DNA of 45,237 nucleotides from Deltaproteobacteria bacterium. Lineage in GTDB: Bacteria; Desulfobacterota; Syntrophia; Syntrophales; JAFGHS01. A program made the translations under genes and the position numbers. Below, piece by piece: positions 44,225 through 45,237 of this stretch. The notes beneath the pieces were generated by a model that saw nothing but the letters and a program-made list of their open reading frames with translations, had not been told where the DNA came from and searched no databases. The stretch lies in NCBI GenBank assembly GCA_016930075.1, contig JAFGHS010000191.1, forward strand, positions 1 through 45,237, read 5' to 3'. Every line of letters starts with the position of its first letter. The stretch's first letter is position 1.

Positions 44225-45237
44225 ATGAGCCGGATGAATATGATGAATCTTATGAAAAGCATGGGTTTTAAAATTTTGGCCAGTCTTGTCATTATCGTCG
44301 GTCCGCTTGGAGTCTTATGGATGGCCTATACCAGTTATTCTGAAACGCAAAGCCTGATTCAAAGGTTGTTTGGCATGTTTATCCTCTTGGGAGCGGCAAT
44401 TTTCGCGCTCTATTTTCTTTTGTATCAATTTGTAACGAAGCGGATCCAGACATTGAGCGATATGACCCTGGAAATCAGCAAAGGGAATTTGGATGTGGAA
44501 ATTCCTGATGAAGGAGAAGATTCCATCGGCCAGTTAGCGGACAACTTAAGAATGATGGTTGAAAATCAAAAGAACCAGGAGGCCTTTAACAGCGGACTTA
44601 AGAAACGCATTCCCGTCTCCATGTATTTTGTCGATCATGATATGACCGTAACCTTTATGAATCCAATGGCCTGTTATACCTCAGGCTTAAAGGCCGAAGA
44701 AGTGGAAGGAAAGATGAAGTGCTGGGAGGTCTGGCGATCCGACAAGTGCCAGGAAGAATGCGGCGTTAAAAATTCACTAAAAACCGGTAATATGAACAGG
44801 AGCTACACCCAGGTCATTAATCCCCTGAAAGGAGCCGAAATCCAGACGATATCGGCATCATCCGCCCCTATTACAGATTCAAAGGGGAAAATACTGGGCG
44901 CCCTGGAAATCTTTGTTTCCATCAATTCAGAACTCAAGAGTGAAAAACTTTTAAAGGATGCCGCCAAAAATGAGGAGGACAACCGGAAGTATCTGGAAGA
45001 ACGGGTTGAGAAGCTGGGCGGGGTATTTGTAACAGCCGCCGGGGGAAACCTATCCGTTCAGGCCCCCGTTGGGGCAAAAGATGATCTCCTGGATCAGCTT
45101 TCGGCCAAGACCAATGAGACCTTCGACAATATGGGAAAGTTGATCGCCCAGACCAAGGGCGAAGCCCTGGGCCTGGCCCGGTTGGCCGCCCAGATATCCG
45201 ACGGGAATCAGGACCTGTCCTTAAGAACGCAGCAGCA
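44225..45237 (+). CDS. Methyl-accepting chemotaxis-type protein with PAS domain, C-terminus cut by window edge
   Basis: 337 codons are in the window. ATG at 44225 has GGGGGTGCAGT upstream. Two membrane helices (FKILASLVIIVGPLGVLWMAY and LFGMFILLGAAIFALYFLLY) are separated by only a short periplasmic loop of about 15 residues. A HAMP domain (KRIQTLSDMTLEISKGNLDVEI) follows, then a PAS domain with VSMYFVDHDMTVTFMNPMACYTSG and the cysteines CWEVWRSDKCQEECG. After a coiled coil, LDQLSAKTNETFDNMGKLIAQ and DLSLRTQQ begin the MCP signalling domain. The ligand is sensed inside the cell by the PAS domain, probably redox or metal, which is inferred. Confidence 0.85.
   Translation, partial: MSRMNMMNLMKSMGFKILASLVIIVGPLGVLWMAYTSYSETQSLIQRLFGMFILLGAAIFALYFLLYQFVTKRIQTLSDMTLEISKGNLDVEIPDEGEDSIGQLADNLRMMVENQKNQEAFNSGLKKRIPVSMYFVDHDMTVTFMNPMACYTSGLKAEEVEGKMKCWEVWRSDKCQEECGVKNSLKTGNMNRSYTQVINPLKGAEIQTISASSAPITDSKGKILGALEIFVSINSELKSEKLLKDAAKNEEDNRKYLEERVEKLGGVFVTAAGGNLSVQAPVGAKDDLLDQLSAKTNETFDNMGKLIAQTKGEALGLARLAAQISDGNQDLSLRTQQ

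Overview
The window looks like a chromosomal segment of an anaerobic, propionate- or fatty-acid-metabolising bacterium, most plausibly a Deltaproteobacterium of the Syntrophales/Syntrophobacterales type. This is inferred from gene content: a B12-dependent methylmalonyl-CoA module, an aldehyde:ferredoxin oxidoreductase, an acetogen-type MetV-MetF fusion, an ADP-forming acyl-CoA synthetase subunit, Gram-negative lipoproteins and a hybrid PAS histidine kinase. I found no rRNA, tRNA, CRISPR array, integrase or intact transposase. No species name can be given from sequence alone.

Layout. (1) 1-11620, nearly all minus strand, is an envelope and stress region: a FecR/DUF6600 protein (cut by the left edge), small W/R/H-rich lipoproteins, an orphan DUF932 gene, an AI-2E-family permease next to a class A penicillin-binding protein, then YtxH, DUF3943, a BON lipoprotein, an lmo0937-type membrane peptide, a triple-BON exported protein, a W-rich secreted protein, a 53-aa lipoprotein and an ABM-domain protein. 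(2) 11794-18891 is the methylmalonyl-CoA module: epimerase, carboxyltransferase and mutase in one plus-strand operon behind a strong sigma70-like promoter, and the mutase chaperone MeaB after an opposing thiolase gene. (3) 18940-22163 holds nested repeats, the MetV-MetF fusion and an iron alcohol dehydrogenase ending in a clear terminator. (4) 22248-30889 carries an exported PHP protein, a 91-aa membrane protein with an AtpZ-like partner, a three-PAS hybrid kinase, an SDR, a dolichol/phytol-kinase-like protein, a zinc-type MDR, a hypothetical and a crotonase. (5) 30982-37218, minus strand, has glyA, an AOR, an Old Yellow Enzyme homologue, a second copy of the 91-aa protein, a peroxiredoxin and HU. 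(6) 37586-45237, plus strand, has TypA, a metallophosphoesterase-nucleotidyltransferase fusion, an acyl-CoA synthetase alpha-type subunit, an MFS transporter and a chemoreceptor cut by the right edge.

How it fits together. Epimerase, mutase and carboxyltransferase interconvert propionyl-, methylmalonyl- and succinyl-CoA; MeaB protects the mutase; thiolase, crotonase, SDR and dehydrogenases fit acyl-CoA and alcohol/aldehyde metabolism; MetVF and GlyA supply or drain one-carbon units on folate; AOR handles aldehydes or acids with ferredoxin. The assembly of these into one flux is inference.

The most unusual items are: a two-copy miniature transposable element with matching terminal inverted repeats and 3-bp target duplications, one copy nested inside the GAAA loop of another repeat; duplicated 91-aa membrane-protein loci that conserve leader, promoter-like -24/-12 element and terminator, one of them paired with an orphan AtpZ-like protein; a metallophosphoesterase fused to a pol-beta-type nucleotidyltransferase; and two diverged short stretches that seem conserved at the peptide level.
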